Assembly: GCF_946480385.1 (NCBI RefSeq)
Contig: NZ_CAMLJP010000009.1
Span: 1-64,000, forward strand
DNA: 64,000 bases
Reading direction: 5' to 3'
DNA from: an uncultured Azospirillum sp.
Lineage (GTDB): Bacteria; Pseudomonadota; Alphaproteobacteria; Azospirillales; Azospirillaceae
A model generated the notes under the pieces. It had not been told where the DNA came from. It saw nothing but the letters and a program-made list of their open reading frames with translations, and did no database searches. Positions 18,608-27,034 of the stretch are shown piece by piece (within the stretch, counting starts at the first letter, position 1; every line of letters begins with the position of its first letter). Position numbers and translations under genes: made by a program.

Positions 18608-18627
18608 ACGCCTTTCCGCCGCCGCCC

Positions 18628-19560
18628 TCAGGCCCGCGCAGCCAGGGTGCGGATCGCCAGCGCGGCGGCGGAGGCGCGGTTTTCCACCCCCAGCTTGGCG
18701 AAGACCTGTTCCAGGTGCTTGTTCACCGTGCGCGGACTGATGCCCAGGATCTCGCCGATGTCGCGGTTGGGCTTGCCGTTGGCGATCCACAGCAGAACCT
18801 CCGCCTCGCGCGCGGTCAGGCCGAGGGCGTCGCGCAGGACCGCCTCCTGCCGGCCGGCCGTCGGCTCGCTGAGGCGGAACAGGTATTCGTCGGGGTTGGC
18901 CGGGCTGAGATAGGTGAACTCCAGCCGCCGCACGCCCTCGCCGTCCGGCAGGTCCAGCGTGAAGGTCTCCGCCGAGGCGCCGGGGGACGAGGACTGCCGC
19001 AGCCGGACCAGCCCGGCGGCCAGGGACGACGCCGCTTCGGGGCGCACGCCGTCGGGGCCGGGCAGCAGGCCGCTCAACAGCCGCTCCGCCTGCGGGGTGC
19101 ACCACAGCAGCCTGCCCTCCCCGTCCGTCGCCAGCAGGAAGCGGCCGGTGGCGTCGAGCGCGGCGCGGGCGCCGTAGGCGACGCGGGCGTTGGTCAGGTG
19201 GACGCGGATGCGGGCGATCAGCTCGTCCACCACGATCGGCTTGGTGACGTAATCGACGCCGCCGGCCTCCAGCCCCTTCACCACATGCTCGGTGTCGCTG
19301 AGGCCGGTCATGAAGATGACGGGGATGTGCGACAGGTGGGGGATCTGCTTCAGTCGCCGGCAGGTCTCGAAGCCGTCCAGGCCGGGCATCACCGCGTCCA
19401 TCAGGATCAGGTCCGGCGTGATCTGGCCGACGAGGTCAAGCGCGCTCTCGCCGTCGACGGCGACCAGCACGGTCAGGTCGGCCTGTTCGATGGCCTCCGT
19501 CAGGAATCCCAGCGTGTCGGGGGTGTCGTCCACCACCAGGATCATGTCGCGGCGCTTCAT
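18628..19560 (-). CDS. LuxR/NarL-type response regulator paired with the permease kinase
   Basis: 310 residues: a receiver domain (Asp11-Asp12, phospho-acceptor Asp55 in LILMDAVMPG), a middle PAS-like segment (about 135-230, FLLATDGEGRLLWCT), and a C-terminal LuxR helix-turn-helix (LTAREAEVLLWIANGK, SPRTVNKHLEQVF). The ATG overlaps the kinase stop (ATGA, 19557-19560), which makes it the cognate partner of the NCS1-permease histidine kinase. It should bind DNA as a phosphorylated dimer. Targets are unknown; the divergent DUF1636 gene upstream of the kinase is the nearest candidate. Confidence 0.92.
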   Translation of the reverse strand: MKRRDMILVVDDTPDTLGFLTEAIEQADLTVLVAVDGESALDLVGQITPDLILMDAVMPGLDGFETCRRLKQIPHLSHIPVIFMTGLSDTEHVVKGLEAGGVDYVTKPIVVDELIARIRVHLTNARVAYGARAALDATGRFLLATDGEGRLLWCTPQAERLLSGLLPGPDGVRPEAASSLAAGLVRLRQSSSPGASAETFTLDLPDGEGVRRLEFTYLSPANPDEYLFRLSEPTAGRQEAVLRDALGLTAREAEVLLWIANGKPNRDIGEILGISPRTVNKHLEQVFAKLGVENRASAAALAIRTLAARA

Positions 19561-22500
19561 CCCGTCACGGCCCCATCTTCCGCCAGATCATCTTCCGCTC
19601 GATCATTGTCGCTCTGCGCGGCGTCGCGCTGCGCCGCCGCCTCTTCCACCACACGCATATAGCCTTTCAGGTCGAAGGCGCGCACCAGCGTTCGCAGCCG
19701 CTCGACGAATGGCAGGGCGGCGACGTCCTCCGCCTCGATCTCGCGCAGCTTGGCCTCGATCCCGCGAATATAGCCGATCCGGCCAAGCTGGCGCAGGTCG
19801 TCGAGATGACGCAGCGCCGACTCCGGCGGGTGATTGGACGGCTGGGGTGCTTGATCGGCCGGCGCGGGCGGCGGGGCAAGCGGTTCCGCAGCTTTTTCCT
19901 GCTTTTCCGGCGCGTGGATCCATTCCAGCCCGGTCAGCGCCTGCAAACGGTCGAGCAGCGCATGGATTTCGATGGGCTTGGCGACGAAGGCGTCGTGCGG
20001 CGCCCGGCCGTCGCCCGGTCCCTGCGCCTCGTAGGCGTTGGCGGAGACCATGATGATGCGGATGCGGTCGGCGAACTGCCGGCGCAGTTCCTCCGCCACG
20101 TCCCAGCCGCTCTCGCCGGGCATCGAGATGTCGAGCATGGCGACGTCGGGCTTGCACTGTGCCGCCAGCTCCAGGCAGGTGGCGGCGTCGGACGCGGTGA
20201 ACAGCACGAACCCCAGCGGGCGCAGGATGTCGGTCATCAGCGCCAGATGATCGCGGTCGTCGTCGGCCAGCAGGATGGTGATCTGCGGCCCGGCATAGCC
20301 GGTGATGGCGCGGCGCTCCACCTGCTCACCCGGCCGGTGCATCGCCTCCGACAGCAGCAGGCGGACGGTGAAGACGCTGCCCCGCCCGGCTTCGCTGCGC
20401 ACCGCGATGTCGCCGCCCATGATCCGGGTCAGCACCCGCGTGATGGTCAGGCCGAGACCGGTGCCGGCCACCGCCCGCACCGCCGCGCCCCGCCCGCGCT
20501 CGAACGGTTCGAAGACGCGGTCGAGGTCCTCCGCCCGGATGCCGATGCCGCTGTCGGCGATCTCGAACTCGGCGATCTGGCTGCGGTAGCGGACGGTCAG
20601 GGCGACATGGCCGCTCTCGGTGTATTTTACCGCGTTGGACAGCAGGTTGATGAGAATCTGGCGCAGGATCTTGCTGTCGGTGTGGACCCAGGCCGGCAGA
20701 TGCGGCACGCGGGCATAGCGGAACTCCAGCCCCTTGGCCGTGGCCTGGATGCGGAACATGTCGGCCAGCTGGTCGAGGAAGTCGATCAGCTGCACCTTGT
20801 CGCGGCTGAGCCGGCGCAGGCCCGATTCGATCTTGGAGATGTCGAGCAGCCCGTCGATCAGGTTCGACAGATGCTCCGCGCTGCGGCGGATGACGCGGAC
20901 GGCGTCCTGCGGGCGCTGGGTGCTGTTGCTCTCCAGAAGCTGGGCATAGCCGGAGATGGCGTTCAAGGGCGCGCGGATCTCGTGGCTGACACCGATGATG
21001 TAGCGGCTCTTGGCGGCGTTGGCGGCCTCCGCCACCTCCTTGGCCTTCTGGAGCGCGGCGTCGGTGCGTTCGTGGGCGGCGATCTCGTCCATCAGCATGG
21101 CGGTCTGGCGGCCGGTCTCCTCCTCCGCCTTGCGGCGGCTTTCATGGGCCAGCACCAGGAGCCAGGCGGCGACGCCGGACAGGATGAACAGGCAGACGAA
21201 GACGGTGACCAGCGCCGTGTGGATCGCTGCCCGCTCCACCGCCTCGGCATTGGCGTACTGGAAGTCGATGACCAGCAGCACCCCGCCCAGCACCAGCGAG
21301 AACAGCGTCATCACCCCGATGAAATGGCCGGTGCGGGTGTGGACCCCGGCGGCCATGCGCTTGGGCAGGACCCGTTGCAGGCTGTGGGCGATCTGGTCGG
21401 CGAAGCGGCTGTCGGTCTTGCACAGATCGTGGCAGCGCGCCTCCAGCGTGCAGCAGAGCGAGCAGATCGGCGCGTCATAGGCCGGGCAGAAGGCCATGTC
21501 CGGCCGTTCGAAATGGTTCTCGCAGATCGAACAGCGGACGGTCGCGCCCTCGCCGGGCAGGGGATCGGACTTGCGGGCGATGTAATAGCGGCCCCCGGTC
21601 CGCCAGGCGATCAGCGGGGCGGTGGCGAAGGCGACGACCAGCCCGATGAAGGGGGCCAGCGCCTGGGCCACCGGGCCGAGAAGCCCGAAGAAGGCGGTGG
21701 TGGAACACAGCACCGACAGCCCCATGGCGCCGGTGCCGACCGGGTTGATGTCGTAGAGGTGGGCGCGCTTGAACTCGATCCCCGGCGGGCTGAAGCCGAG
21801 AGGCTTGTTGACCGCCAGATCGGCGGCGACGGCGCCCAGCCAGCCCACCGCGACGTTGGCGTAGAGGCCGAGGATGCTCTCGATCACGCCGAGGATGCCG
21901 ATTTCCATCAGCAGCAGGGCCAGCAGCACGTTGAACACCAGCCAGACGACGCGGCCCGGATGGCTGCGGGTCAGGCGGGAGAAGAAGTTCGACCAGGCGA
22001 TGGAGCCGGCATAGGCGTTGGTGACGTTGATCTTCATCTGGCAGACGACGACGAAGATGCCGGTCAGCGCCAGCGCCGCGGCGGGGGAGCCGAACACGTC
22101 GAGGAAGGCCATGTGGTACATGCCGTTGGGCTGCACCGCATCCTCCGCCGGCATGCCGTGCTTAATGGCGAGAAAGGCCAGCAGCGACCCCGCCGCCAGT
22201 TTCAGGCTGCCGATCACCACCCAGCCCGGCCCGCCGGCCAGCAGCGCCGCCCACCAGCGCACCTTGCCGATGCGGGACTGCGAGGGCAGGAAGCGCAGAT
22301 AGTCCACCTGCTCGCCGATCTGCGGCAGCAGCGAGAGCAGGACCGAGGCGGCCATGCCGAAGGGCAGCAGCGACAGCCCGCCGTCGGGGGCGTAGACGCC
22401 GGGCAGCGAGGTCCATTGCGCCAGGGTGTCGCGGTCGAGCAGGAAGAAATAGGCCAGCGGCACGCATTGCAGCAGGATCCACACCGGCTGCGTCGCCCAT

Positions 22501-23024
22501 TGCATGCGGCTGATGAAGCGGATGCCATAGACGGCGATGGGGATCACCGCCAGCGAACTGATGACATGGGCGACAGAGGCCGGGATGCCCAGCACCATGG
22601 TCAGCCCGGCCGACATGATGCTGGCCTCGATCGAGAACAGGATGAAGGTGAAGGAGGCGTAGACCAGCGAGGTGATGGTGGAGCCGAGATAGCCGAAGCC
22701 GGCGCCGCGGGCCAGCAGGTCGATGTCCACCCCGGCCTTGGCCGCGTGATAGGTGATCGGCAGCCCGACGATGATGCTGAGAACCGCCACCGCCAGGATG
22801 GCGGCCATGGCGTTCTCGAAGCCGTAGGTCAGGGTGACGGCGGCGCCCAGCGCCTCGCAGGCCAGGAAGGAGATGGCGCCGAGCGCGGTGTTGGCGACCC
22901 GCCACGCGCTCCAGCGCCGCGCCCGCTCCGCCGTGTAGCGGAGCGCATAGTCCTCCAGCGTCTGGTCGGCGGCGAGCTGGTTGTATTGCCGGCGTTCACG
23001 GACGATCCGTTGCCTCGCGCTCAT
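19557..23024 (-). CDS. NCS1-permease-like membrane domain fused to hybrid histidine kinase
   Basis: About 1155 residues. Residues ~40-490 are a multi-pass membrane domain resembling the cytosine/purine NCS1 transporters (about 12 hydrophobic segments; GFGYLGSTITSLVYASFTF, VNVTNAYAGS-like KINVTNAYAGSIAWSNFF). A Cys-rich segment at 497-536 (CSICENHF, CPAYDAPICSLCC, CHDLCK) could hold zinc or an Fe-S cluster. Two more transmembrane helices (~565-630), a coiled linker and HisKA with His681 (SHEIRAP) follow, then HATPase_c (LINLLSNAVKYT, GLGLTITRV), a receiver with Asp965 (LDISMPG) and a C-terminal helical tail of ~145 residues. ATG 23024 is preferred; 23066 is possible. It probably senses the import or binding of a nucleobase-like or related small molecule (inferred by analogy with transporter-kinase fusions such as CbrA). 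Confidence 0.88.
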   Translation of the reverse strand: MSARQRIVRERRQYNQLAADQTLEDYALRYTAERARRWSAWRVANTALGAISFLACEALGAAVTLTYGFENAMAAILAVAVLSIIVGLPITYHAAKAGVDIDLLARGAGFGYLGSTITSLVYASFTFILFSIEASIMSAGLTMVLGIPASVAHVISSLAVIPIAVYGIRFISRMQWATQPVWILLQCVPLAYFFLLDRDTLAQWTSLPGVYAPDGGLSLLPFGMAASVLLSLLPQIGEQVDYLRFLPSQSRIGKVRWWAALLAGGPGWVVIGSLKLAAGSLLAFLAIKHGMPAEDAVQPNGMYHMAFLDVFGSPAAALALTGIFVVVCQMKINVTNAYAGSIAWSNFFSRLTRSHPGRVVWLVFNVLLALLLMEIGILGVIESILGLYANVAVGWLGAVAADLAVNKPLGFSPPGIEFKRAHLYDINPVGTGAMGLSVLCSTTAFFGLLGPVAQALAPFIGLVVAFATAPLIAWRTGGRYYIARKSDPLPGEGATVRCSICENHFERPDMAFCPAYDAPICSLCCTLEARCHDLCKTDSRFADQIAHSLQRVLPKRMAAGVHTRTGHFIGVMTLFSLVLGGVLLVIDFQYANAEAVERAAIHTALVTVFVCLFILSGVAAWLLVLAHESRRKAEEETGRQTAMLMDEIAAHERTDAALQKAKEVAEAANAAKSRYIIGVSHEIRAPLNAISGYAQLLESNSTQRPQDAVRVIRRSAEHLSNLIDGLLDISKIESGLRRLSRDKVQLIDFLDQLADMFRIQATAKGLEFRYARVPHLPAWVHTDSKILRQILINLLSNAVKYTESGHVALTVRYRSQIAEFEIADSGIGIRAEDLDRVFEPFERGRGAAVRAVAGTGLGLTITRVLTRIMGGDIAVRSEAGRGSVFTVRLLLSEAMHRPGEQVERRAITGYAGPQITILLADDDRDHLALMTDILRPLGFVLFTASDAATCLELAAQCKPDVAMLDISMPGESGWDVAEELRRQFADRIRIIMVSANAYEAQGPGDGRAPHDAFVAKPIEIHALLDRLQALTGLEWIHAPEKQEKAAEPLAPPPAPADQAPQPSNHPPESALRHLDDLRQLGRIGYIRGIEAKLREIEAEDVAALPFVERLRTLVRAFDLKGYMRVVEEAAAQRDAAQSDNDRAEDDLAEDGAVTG

Positions 23025-23173
23025 GCCCGTCCGCCGTTCCCGCCCATCGCCTGTGGTGGCCCGCATCGTCGGGAGTTTCGTGGGGCTTGGCAAGGTGCAA
23101 GCGCGTTGACAGCGCCCGAACCGGCCTCTAGCTGTCGGTTCGCACGAACCGGAAAATCTGTGAAAGCCCAAGC

Positions 23174-23563
23174 ATGACCGTCGAGCTTGTCGTTTGCGAA
23201 ACCTGCCGCCGGCCGGAGGACCCGCCCGAAGCCACGCGGCCGGGGGCGGAGCTGGTGGCGCTGATGGAGCGGGCGCTGGCCGACCAGCCCGATCTGGCCG
23301 CGCAGGTGCGGCTGCGGCCGATGCGCTGCCTGATGAGCTGTCGGCGCCCTTGTGCCATCGCCGTGCGCTCCGCCGCCCGGATGAGCTATGTGCTGGGCGA
23401 TTTCGCCCCGGACGAGATGACGGTGGAGACGCTGACCGCCTACCTGCGCGCCTATGCCGCCACCGATGACGGGATCGTTCCGTTCAAGCAATGGCCGCAG
23501 GGCGTCAAGGGTCGTTTCGTTTCCCGACTCCCGCCAATGGAGGAGCCGGACGGACGGGTTTGA
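23174..23563 (+). CDS. DUF1636 small cysteine-rich protein
   Basis: 129 residues from ATG 23174. Five cysteines are arranged as Cys8-x2-Cys11 (VCETCR) near the start and Cys52-x3-Cys56-x3-Cys60 (RCLMSCRRPC) in the middle, fitting the DUF1636 family. This looks like a ferredoxin-like/thioredoxin-like small metal-binding protein. Family members are often found near cobalamin or metal-homeostasis genes, but none are visible here. It is divergent from the permease-kinase gene with 149 bases between, so the two may share a regulatory region. Function is not known. Confidence 0.82.
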   Translation: MTVELVVCETCRRPEDPPEATRPGAELVALMERALADQPDLAAQVRLRPMRCLMSCRRPCAIAVRSAARMSYVLGDFAPDEMTVETLTAYLRAYAATDDGIVPFKQWPQGVKGRFVSRLPPMEEPDGRV

Positions 23564-23587
23564 CACGCCGGAGCAACGGTCCAAATA

Positions 23588-23611
23588 TTGTTGGCATGGC
23601 CAACGATTTTT
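23588..23611 (+). terminator. Candidate intrinsic terminator after the DUF1636 gene
   Basis: An 8-bp stem (TTGTTGGC 23588-23595, GCCAACGA 23599-23606, one T.G pair) with a 3-base loop is followed by TTTTT at 23607-23611. It lies 25 bases past the DUF1636 stop and before the next gene. Confidence 0.5.
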
Positions 23612-23639
23612 CGCCCTTACGGGCGGGGAGGAGCGCCCG

Positions 23640-23906
23640 ATGAAGGTCGACCCCGAGGTCCTGAACTGCGCCACCGGCCTGCTGCACATGGCGCGCGAGG
23701 CCGAACGCTCCAACGGCTGGGAAGCCGGCGACCTGTTGCGCACCACGCTGCGCCTGCTGGTGGTTGCCGGCGCCGACGGCCATGGCTGGGACGCCGACGA
23801 CCTATCGGAGGAAGTCCGCGATCTGGTCGAGGCGGTGCGAACGACGAATGCGGACGAGGGGGAGTTCGGAGGCGCGTTCGGGGATGGGGAGATGGTGGTG
23901 CATTGA
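23640..23906 (+). CDS. Small protein of unknown function
   Basis: 88 residues from ATG 23640, chosen for the strong GGGGAGGAG at 23625-23633. A predicted helical N-terminal half (DPEVLNCATGLLHMAREAER) and an acidic, Gly-rich C-terminus are visible. It has no signal peptide, no transmembrane segment and only one Cys. I do not recognise a family. Coding is supported by the ribosome-binding site and GC-rich third positions. It follows a probable terminator, so it may have its own promoter. Confidence 0.55.
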   Translation: MKVDPEVLNCATGLLHMAREAERSNGWEAGDLLRTTLRLLVVAGADGHGWDADDLSEEVRDLVEAVRTTNADEGEFGGAFGDGEMVVH

Positions 23907-23924
23907 GGGAGCGCTTGTCCCTAT

Positions 23925-24108
23925 TTGCCCCCTCAGACCTATTGCCCCCTCCCTAACCCTCCCCCGCTCGCGCGGGAGAGGGGACTGCCGCCGCTTCGCG
24001 ATTCAGTTCACTCGGACAAGCGTCCTGCCCCCTCTCCCGCGATCGGACCGGCCTTCGGCCGGCCGAGGGGGGAGGGATGGGGAGGGGGCAATAGGTCTGA
24101 GGGGGCAA
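23925..24108. repeat. Large intergenic inverted-repeat element
   Basis: A perfect 29-bp inverted repeat frames the element: left arm 23925-23953, right arm 24080-24108 (core CAGACCTATTG and its complement). Inside lie shorter nested dyads: CGCGGGAGAGGGG near 23971-23983 pairs with CCCCTCTCCCGCG near 24029-24041, plus a GGCCGGCCTTCGGCCGGCC-type hairpin near 24050. The two genes flanking it converge, so transcripts from both sides would form long stem-loops. Similar CCCTCCCTAACCCTCCCC-type intergenic repeats are common in Azospirillum-like genomes. The last bases of this window (63978-64000) look like the beginning of another copy. Confidence 0.85.
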
Positions 24109-24125
24109 GCAGACCCGGCTCAAAC

Positions 24126-25430
24126 TCACCCCTCCGAAACCTCCGGGTTCAGCTGGATCAGCACCTTGTCGATGCGGCGGCCGTCCATGTCGACGACCTC
24201 GAAACGGATGCCGTTCCAGTGGAAATGCTCCGCCGCGGTCGGAACATGGCCGAAATGATCGAGCAGGAAGCCGGCGATGGTGTGGAAATCGCCCTCCCCC
24301 TTCATGTTCTTGACGCCGACCAGCGCCTCGACCTCCTCGACCGGGGTCATGCCGTCGACCAGCCAGCTGCCATCCTCGCGCTGGACGGCTCCGGCATCGC
24401 CTTCGTGGCTGCTGTCGGGCAGTTCGCCGGCGATCGCCTCCAGGATGTCGGTCATGGTGACCAGACCCTCGACGCTGCCGTACTCGTCCACCACAATCGC
24501 CATGTGGACGCTGGCCTGCTTGAACAGGTCGAGCAGGCGGAAGACCGGCGTGCCGTCATGGACGACCAGCGGCTGGACCATCGCCGCCCGCACGTCGAAG
24601 GAAACCCCCTTCAGCGACTGGTCGAGCAGCGCCTTGGCCGCGACGATGCCCTGCAGTTCGTCGACGTCGCCGCGGCAGACCGGGAAGCGGGAATAACCGC
24701 TTTCGCAGATCTCGCGGCCGATGGCATCGGGGCTGTCGTCTATGTCGAGCCAGATCAGGTCGGGGCGCGGCGTCATGATCGACCGCACCGTGCGGTCGGA
24801 CAGGTGCATCACCCCCTCGATCATCTGGCGTTCGGCCGGCTCGAAGACGCCGCTCTGGGTGCCTTCGGCGATCAGGGTCTTGACCTCCTCCTCCGTCACC
24901 GTCTGCTCGCGCGAGGTCGGCAGGCGCAGAAGCTTCAGCACCGCGTCGCTCGACACGCCGAGAAGCCAGACCACCGGGGCCGACAGGCGCGACACCGTCC
25001 GCATCGGGGCGGCGACCAGCGCGGCGATCCGCTCCGACGAGATCAGGGCGACGCGCTTGGGCACCAGTTCGCCGATGATGAGGGAGAAATAGGTGATGGC
25101 GGCGACCACCAGCGCGAACGCGACGGTGTGGCCGTAGGGGGCGATCCAGGCGACCTGTTCGTCCAGCACCCCGCCCAGCCGTTCGGCCAGGGTGGAGCCG
25201 CCATAGGCGCCGGCGATGATGCCGGTCAGGCTGATGCCGACCTGCACGGTGGACAGGAAGCGGCTGGGGTCTTCCGACAGCTCCAGCGCGGCGCGGGCGC
25301 CGGCGCCGCCTTTCTCCTCGGCCATCTGCTGAAGCCGGGCGCGGCGCGCCGACACCAGCGCCATCTCCGACATCGCGAAGAAGGCGTTGAGCAGGATCAG
25401 CAGGACGATGACCAACAATTCCCAAATCAT
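24126..25430 (-). CDS. CNNM/CorC (hemolysin-C-like) family membrane protein
   Basis: 434 residues. The N-terminal DUF21/CNNM transmembrane domain has about four helices (MIWELLVIVLLILLNAFF, then LTGIIAGAYGGS). A cytoplasmic CBS pair follows (about 205-330; IMTPRPDLIWLDID, MAIVVDEYGSVEGLVTMTDI). The CorC_HlyC transporter-associated domain closes the protein (GSWLVDGMTPVEEVEALVG). Members are linked to Mg2+/Co2+ efflux or export, and the CBS pair probably senses nucleotide. The older 'hemolysin' name is a misnomer. It ends next to the inverted-repeat element and starts 27 bases downstream of the exoD-like gene's stop. Confidence 0.9.
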   Translation of the reverse strand: MIWELLVIVLLILLNAFFAMSEMALVSARRARLQQMAEEKGGAGARAALELSEDPSRFLSTVQVGISLTGIIAGAYGGSTLAERLGGVLDEQVAWIAPYGHTVAFALVVAAITYFSLIIGELVPKRVALISSERIAALVAAPMRTVSRLSAPVVWLLGVSSDAVLKLLRLPTSREQTVTEEEVKTLIAEGTQSGVFEPAERQMIEGVMHLSDRTVRSIMTPRPDLIWLDIDDSPDAIGREICESGYSRFPVCRGDVDELQGIVAAKALLDQSLKGVSFDVRAAMVQPLVVHDGTPVFRLLDLFKQASVHMAIVVDEYGSVEGLVTMTDILEAIAGELPDSSHEGDAGAVQREDGSWLVDGMTPVEEVEALVGVKNMKGEGDFHTIAGFLLDHFGHVPTAAEHFHWNGIRFEVVDMDGRRIDKVLIQLNPEVSEG

Positions 25431-25457
25431 GGCTTTGTGCCCTTTGGGGGCGCTCCC

Positions 25458-26177
25458 TCAACCGATCAATTGTTGCGCCACGGCGACCGCCGCCTGCCCG
25501 AGACCGAGCAGGACGGCGGCGACGATGGCGATGGACAGAAGGCCGGCGATCAGGCCGGCCGAGACGAAGGCACCGTCGGATTCCATCAGCCCCAGCGCGA
25601 TCAGCGCGATGGCGAAGGCCGGAGGCTGGTTTCCGAAGACGATGGGAAGGGACAGGATGCCGGCCAGCACCATCACCGCCAGCCCCAGCAGCCGTTCGGC
25701 GGTGGGACCGGCCAGCGCCGGCATGCGCGGCCGCAGGTGCCGCTCCACCCGCTCCGCCCACGGCTTGGCCCGGTGGATCACGCCCAGGAAGGCTTGGCGG
25801 TCGAAGGTGACCGCCAGCATGCGGCGCGGCAGCCAGGGGCCATGCCGGCCCAGCGCCATCTGGGCGCCGAGCAGGATCATCGGCACGCCGGTGGCGGTCG
25901 ACAGGCCGGGAACCGGCAGCACGTTGGGAATAGAGAGGATCAGCAGCAGCGCGCCGAAGGCACGGTCGCCCAGCGCATCCATGATTTCGCCGAGCGAGAT
26001 GCGGGACGGGACGGCCGGATCGTTGAAAAGGGGATCGCCGGTAGCGGCCCCGGTGGCGGCGCCGCGCGTCAGGAAGTCGTCCAGCAGGTCCGAAACGCGC
26101 GCACAAGTCCCTTCCGCACTGGGATGGTGTGCGTCGTACGACCTGGGGGACGACCCGGGAGGTCGGTCTTTGCTCAC
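25458..26177 (-). CDS. ExoD-family membrane protein
   Basis: 239 residues starting at GTG 26177; GGGGAGA sits 6 bases upstream and there is no ATG nearer than the first conserved segment. The ExoD family pattern is clear (SLGEIMDALGDRAFGALLLI, NVLPVPGLSTATGVPMILLG, three further hydrophobic stretches near 150-235). ExoD of Sinorhizobium is linked to exopolysaccharide synthesis and alkaline tolerance, but the biochemical role is unknown. It is followed by the CNNM gene 27 bases later, so the two probably form an operon of envelope proteins. Confidence 0.85.
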   Translation of the reverse strand: MSKDRPPGSSPRSYDAHHPSAEGTCARVSDLLDDFLTRGAATGAATGDPLFNDPAVPSRISLGEIMDALGDRAFGALLLILSIPNVLPVPGLSTATGVPMILLGAQMALGRHGPWLPRRMLAVTFDRQAFLGVIHRAKPWAERVERHLRPRMPALAGPTAERLLGLAVMVLAGILSLPIVFGNQPPAFAIALIALGLMESDGAFVSAGLIAGLLSIAIVAAVLLGLGQAAVAVAQQLIG

Positions 26178-26377
26178 GGCTCTCCCCGATTCCGGAAACG
26201 GGATCGGAGCGGGCCGGGCGAAGGATGGCAGGAACCCATGGACCTTTCGCGTCGCGGCGGCAGTGATTTCCCTTCTACAGGAAGGGCAGCGAAAGCGCCA
26301 GCACCGGTTGAGCCCCGGTGGGAAATGGAAAGGAGAGTGGCCCCCGCCTGTCCCCCCATTCCCTATCCCTATCCGGG

Positions 26378-26812
26378 CTATTGCCGTTTCTGCATGACGA
26401 AGGTCAGGCGCTTCATCAGGTCGGCCTTCGACACCGGCTTCACCAGATAGCCGGAGATGCCGTAGGCGATGGCGCGCTTCACCACATCCGCCTCGCGGTG
26501 GCCGGTCAGCACCAGCACCGGCAAGTCGGCCAGCGGGTTGCCGGTGGCGGTGCGCAGGGCGTGCAGCAGGTCCAGCCCGGTCATCCGCGGCATTTCCAGG
26601 TCGCAGATCACCACGTCGACGTCCTCGCCGTTCTTGCGCAGGATGTCGAGCGCCTGGACGCCGTCCGCAGCCTCGAACACCGTCCGCAGCCCGATGTCGT
26701 GCAGCAGCCGGTAGATCAGCTTGCGGGTGAAGTCGTCGTCCTCGACCAGAAGCACACCGAGATCGTGTATCGTCCGGACCTGGCGGGTCCGTCCGCCTGC
26801 CTCCACCACCAT
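26378..26812 (-). CDS. Stand-alone CheY-like receiver protein
   Basis: 144 residues, a single receiver domain with a short N-terminal extension. Asp25-Asp26 and neighbouring acidic residues, phospho-acceptor Asp71 (VICDLEMPRMTG), Thr in LVLTGH and Lys in LVKPVS are all present. It has no output domain. It is divergent from a large hybrid histidine kinase with an HPt domain across 222 bases containing a 13-bp inverted repeat, and is probably that kinase's phosphorelay partner. The pairing is inferred from position. Confidence 0.88.
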   Translation of the reverse strand: MVVEAGGRTRQVRTIHDLGVLLVEDDDFTRKLIYRLLHDIGLRTVFEAADGVQALDILRKNGEDVDVVICDLEMPRMTGLDLLHALRTATGNPLADLPVLVLTGHREADVVKRAIAYGISGYLVKPVSKADLMKRLTFVMQKRQ

Positions 26813-26830
26813 GACGCTCTCCGCTCAACC

Positions 26831-26871
26831 TGTGTTCATCCGGACGCCGCCCGCGCGGCCGGATGAACACA
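26831..26871. promoter_or_regulatory. 13-bp perfect inverted repeat between divergent signalling genes
   Basis: TGTGTTCATCCGG (26831-26843) and CCGGATGAACACA (26859-26871) form a perfect 13-bp dyad with a 15-base GC-rich spacer. It lies 19 bases upstream of the receiver start and ~165 bases upstream of the kinase start. It is either a repressor/activator operator shared by both genes or a hairpin: a TTTT follows on the plus strand at 26873-26876, so an attenuator is a second reading. Confidence 0.65.
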
Positions 26872-27034
26872 GTTTTCTGGATGTATTGTTGCGCAGTCGT
26901 TAACGGAATCGCCATTGCCGGACCGCAGGCACACGGATCCCGCCGTCGGGGAATGGCAATCGGGCACACAACGGCCTATCCTTGCCATCCGCCGCAAGGC
27001 CGGCCCCACCGAACCGATCAGGACCGTTCCCCCC

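Noticed and set aside
24126..25430. A true hemolysin.
   Set aside because: The CNNM/DUF21, CBS and CorC_HlyC domains belong to metal-ion transport-related proteins; the hemolysin name comes from an old annotation.
26915..27034. TTG 26915 as the start of the LOV-like kinase.
   Set aside because: TTG is a rare start, has no clear ribosome-binding site, and the added residues look unstructured; GTG 27035 is nearer to the first domain. The choice is not certain.
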